Positions 13,202 to 13,994 of a DNA stretch of 13,994 nucleotides are shown here, piece by piece. How positions within the stretch are numbered: the stretch's first letter is position 1; each line of letters starts with the position of its first letter. The notes beneath the pieces are model-generated. The model had not been told where the DNA came from. It saw only the letters and a program-made list of their open reading frames with translations, and made no database searches. The translations under genes and the position numbers were made by a program. Origin of the DNA: Lachnospiraceae bacterium UBA4260 (GTDB lineage: Bacteria > Bacillota > Clostridia > Lachnospirales > Lachnospiraceae); contig DGWK01000003.1 of assembly GCA_002395235.1 (NCBI GenBank), forward strand, positions 20,219 through 34,212, given 5' to 3'.

Positions 13202-13356
13202 ATCTCAGGCAGGAACAGGTCCTGCGCTGAGTTATATGATGCACACGCGTGCGGAGAGGAATAAGCTGCCGAGGGCAGCCCGCACGCGGCGCGGCGGCTC
13301 GCAGCGCGAGCCTTGATCTCAGGCGGGAACAGGTCCTGCGCTGAGTTTAAATGATG
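13202..13356 (+). repeat. Structured element flanked by 32-nt hairpin direct repeats
   Basis: Two direct copies (13202-13233 and 13316-13347) match at 31 of 32 bases, 114 bases apart, and both are followed by a similar ...ATGATG. Each folds as CTCAG-CAGGA-loop-TCCTG-CTGAG. Between them, CGCGTGCGG (13246-13254) pairs with CCGCACGCG (13280-13288) around a nested GCTGCC-GAG-GGCAGC hairpin. GGCTCGC-AGC-GCGAGCC (13296-13312) forms another perfect stem. The block is GC-rich relative to its flanks, contains no coding frame that I trust, and would occupy the niaR leader. It could be a structured RNA or a small REP/MITE-like mobile repeat; I do not recognise a named family. Confidence 0.8.
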
Positions 13357-13384
13357 GCAACTGTTCAGAAAGGCAGGTAGATCT

Positions 13385-13897
13385 ATGCAGGCCGATTCAA
13401 GAAGGCAAAGTATCATAAGGGTTCTCACCGGCAGTGCCGGACCCGTCTCCGCGGGAAAACTCGCCGGTATGTTTGGCGTGAGCCGCCAGATCATCGTCGG
13501 CGATATAGCGCTCCTTCGGGCATCGGGCACCGATATCACCGCGACGCCCAGAGGATATGTGCTGACCAGGGGCACGGAAGGCATCATCCACAGAATCCCG
13601 TGCAGACACAGGCCGGAAGAGATGAAGGAGGAGCTTCAGATCCTGGTAGACAACGGCTGCCTGATCAGGGACGTCATCGTCGAGCATCCGATCTACGGGC
13701 AGCTGGTGGGACAGCTTGACATCTCCACGCGTTACGATGTCGATGAATTTATCGCGAAAGTGTCGCAGAGCGACGCGGCGCCGCTCTCCGACCTGACGGG
13801 AGGGATCCATCTGCACACAATATTTTGCCCCGATGAGGAGACCTACCGCAGGGTTCTTCAAAAGCTGAGGGAAAGTGGTTTTTTATTCGAACAATAA
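13385..13897 (+). CDS. niaR: NiaR-type transcriptional repressor (HTH_11 + 3H domain)
   Basis: This 170-residue protein matches the NiaR/YrxA family, which senses nicotinic acid and represses niacin uptake and NAD synthesis genes. The N-terminal winged helix-turn-helix (residues 5-62, SRRQSIIRVLTGSAGPVSAG, then KLAGMFGVSRQIIVGDIALL) ends in the conserved PRGYVL. The C-terminal 3H domain shows H75 and E83, then VEHPIYGQLVGQLDISTRYD and GGIHLHTI (H142, H144). By spacing I equate these with the metal ligands of the family's Thermotoga structure, from memory. The ATG at 13385 has AGGCAGG upstream at a somewhat long distance. It is the only plus-strand gene here, divergent from the lipoprotein gene, and ends in a perfect terminator followed by a NiaR-like operator. 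Confidence 0.93.
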   Translation: MQADSRRQSIIRVLTGSAGPVSAGKLAGMFGVSRQIIVGDIALLRASGTDITATPRGYVLTRGTEGIIHRIPCRHRPEEMKEELQILVDNGCLIRDVIVEHPIYGQLVGQLDISTRYDVDEFIAKVSQSDAAPLSDLTGGIHLHTIFCPDEETYRRVLQKLRESGFLFEQ

Positions 13898-13910
13898 GTG
13901 AGACAAAGGG

Positions 13911-13939
13911 AGCAGGTATTGACAAAATACCTGCTTTTC
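13911..13939 (+). terminator. Intrinsic terminator after niaR
   Basis: AGCAGGTATT (13911-13920) and AATACCTGCT (13926-13935) form a perfect 10-bp stem with a 5-base loop, and TTTCATT follows. It begins 13 bases after the niaR stop. Confidence 0.88.
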
Positions 13940-13947
13940 ATTAATAA
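13919..13947 (+). promoter_or_regulatory. Possible promoter for a gene beyond the right edge
   Basis: TTGACA (13919-13924) lies in the loop region of the niaR terminator, with TAATAA (13942-13947) at a 17-base spacing. The -35 is perfect and the -10 is weak. The start would fall at about 13954, next to the NiaR-like operator, fitting a repressed promoter. The TTGACA could instead simply be terminator sequence. Confidence 0.45.
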
Positions 13948-13955
13948 TACACACG

Positions 13956-13971
13956 ATGTGTCAAGACACCT
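13956..13971 (+). promoter_or_regulatory. Putative NiaR operator
   Basis: ATGTGTCAAGACACCT is a near-perfect palindrome with GTGTC-AA-GACAC core, followed by a second TGTCAA half-site at 13971-13976. It resembles the GACACCTGTCA-type boxes I recall for NiaR in Firmicutes. It lies 58 bases after niaR, so it probably controls the next gene, which is outside the window and may be a niacin transporter or nad gene. Confidence 0.65.
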
Positions 13972-13994
13972 GTCAACCTGCATCTTTACAGGCT

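Noticed and set aside
13186..13587. Minus-strand open frame across the niaR leader
   Set aside because: It is a reading through hairpin repeats and antisense niaR, with no ribosome binding site or recognisable domain.

Overview
The window reads as a chromosomal segment of a Gram-positive, low-to-mid GC Clostridia-type bacterium, most likely Lachnospiraceae-like. The grounds are the gene order rpmG-secE-nusG-rplK-rplA-rplJ-rplL-rpoB, strong AGGAGG-type ribosome binding sites, sigma-A promoters with 17-bp spacers, an L10-type attenuated leader, a NiaR (3H-domain) regulator and XRE/two-component genes of Firmicutes style. Species cannot be named from the sequence. All genes except niaR lie on the minus strand, so the biological order runs from high to low coordinates.

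Right end (13.0-14.0 kb): niaR, the niacin/NAD repressor, is the only plus-strand gene. It ends in a clear intrinsic terminator, followed by a NiaR-like GTGTC-N2-GACAC palindrome that probably serves a target gene beyond the window. Its upstream region holds an unusual ~155-nt block of hairpins bounded by two near-identical 32-nt hairpin repeats, starting just downstream of a perfect TATAAT. This is the most unexplained DNA in the window.

Middle right (9.66-13.03 kb, minus): a substrate-binding lipoprotein of the ABC_sub_bind/TrpX type with no permease or ATPase in view, then an OmpR-family response regulator and a sensor kinase with a very acidic extracytoplasmic segment. The gap between the lipoprotein and regulator genes carries five ~16-nt spaced CCTTTTAA-type repeats. 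The three genes look like one signalling unit in which the lipoprotein may act as ligand-binding co-sensor (inference).

Centre (7.98-9.54 kb, minus): an XRE-type regulator directly upstream of glf (UDP-galactopyranose mutase), ending in a strong terminator.

Left (1-7.9 kb, minus): the transcription/translation cluster. rpmG, secE and nusG (with an ~88-residue N-terminal extension) lead into rplK-rplA, preceded by an L1-type leader hairpin. rplA is followed by an intrinsic terminator. Next come a 71-bp REP-like inverted repeat and a capA-family gene that splits rplKA from rplJL. rplJL has its own promoter, L10 leader and attenuator. The rplL-rpoB gap contains a hairpin plus a near-consensus promoter, so rpoB can be transcribed independently; rpoB runs off the left edge after 788 codons.
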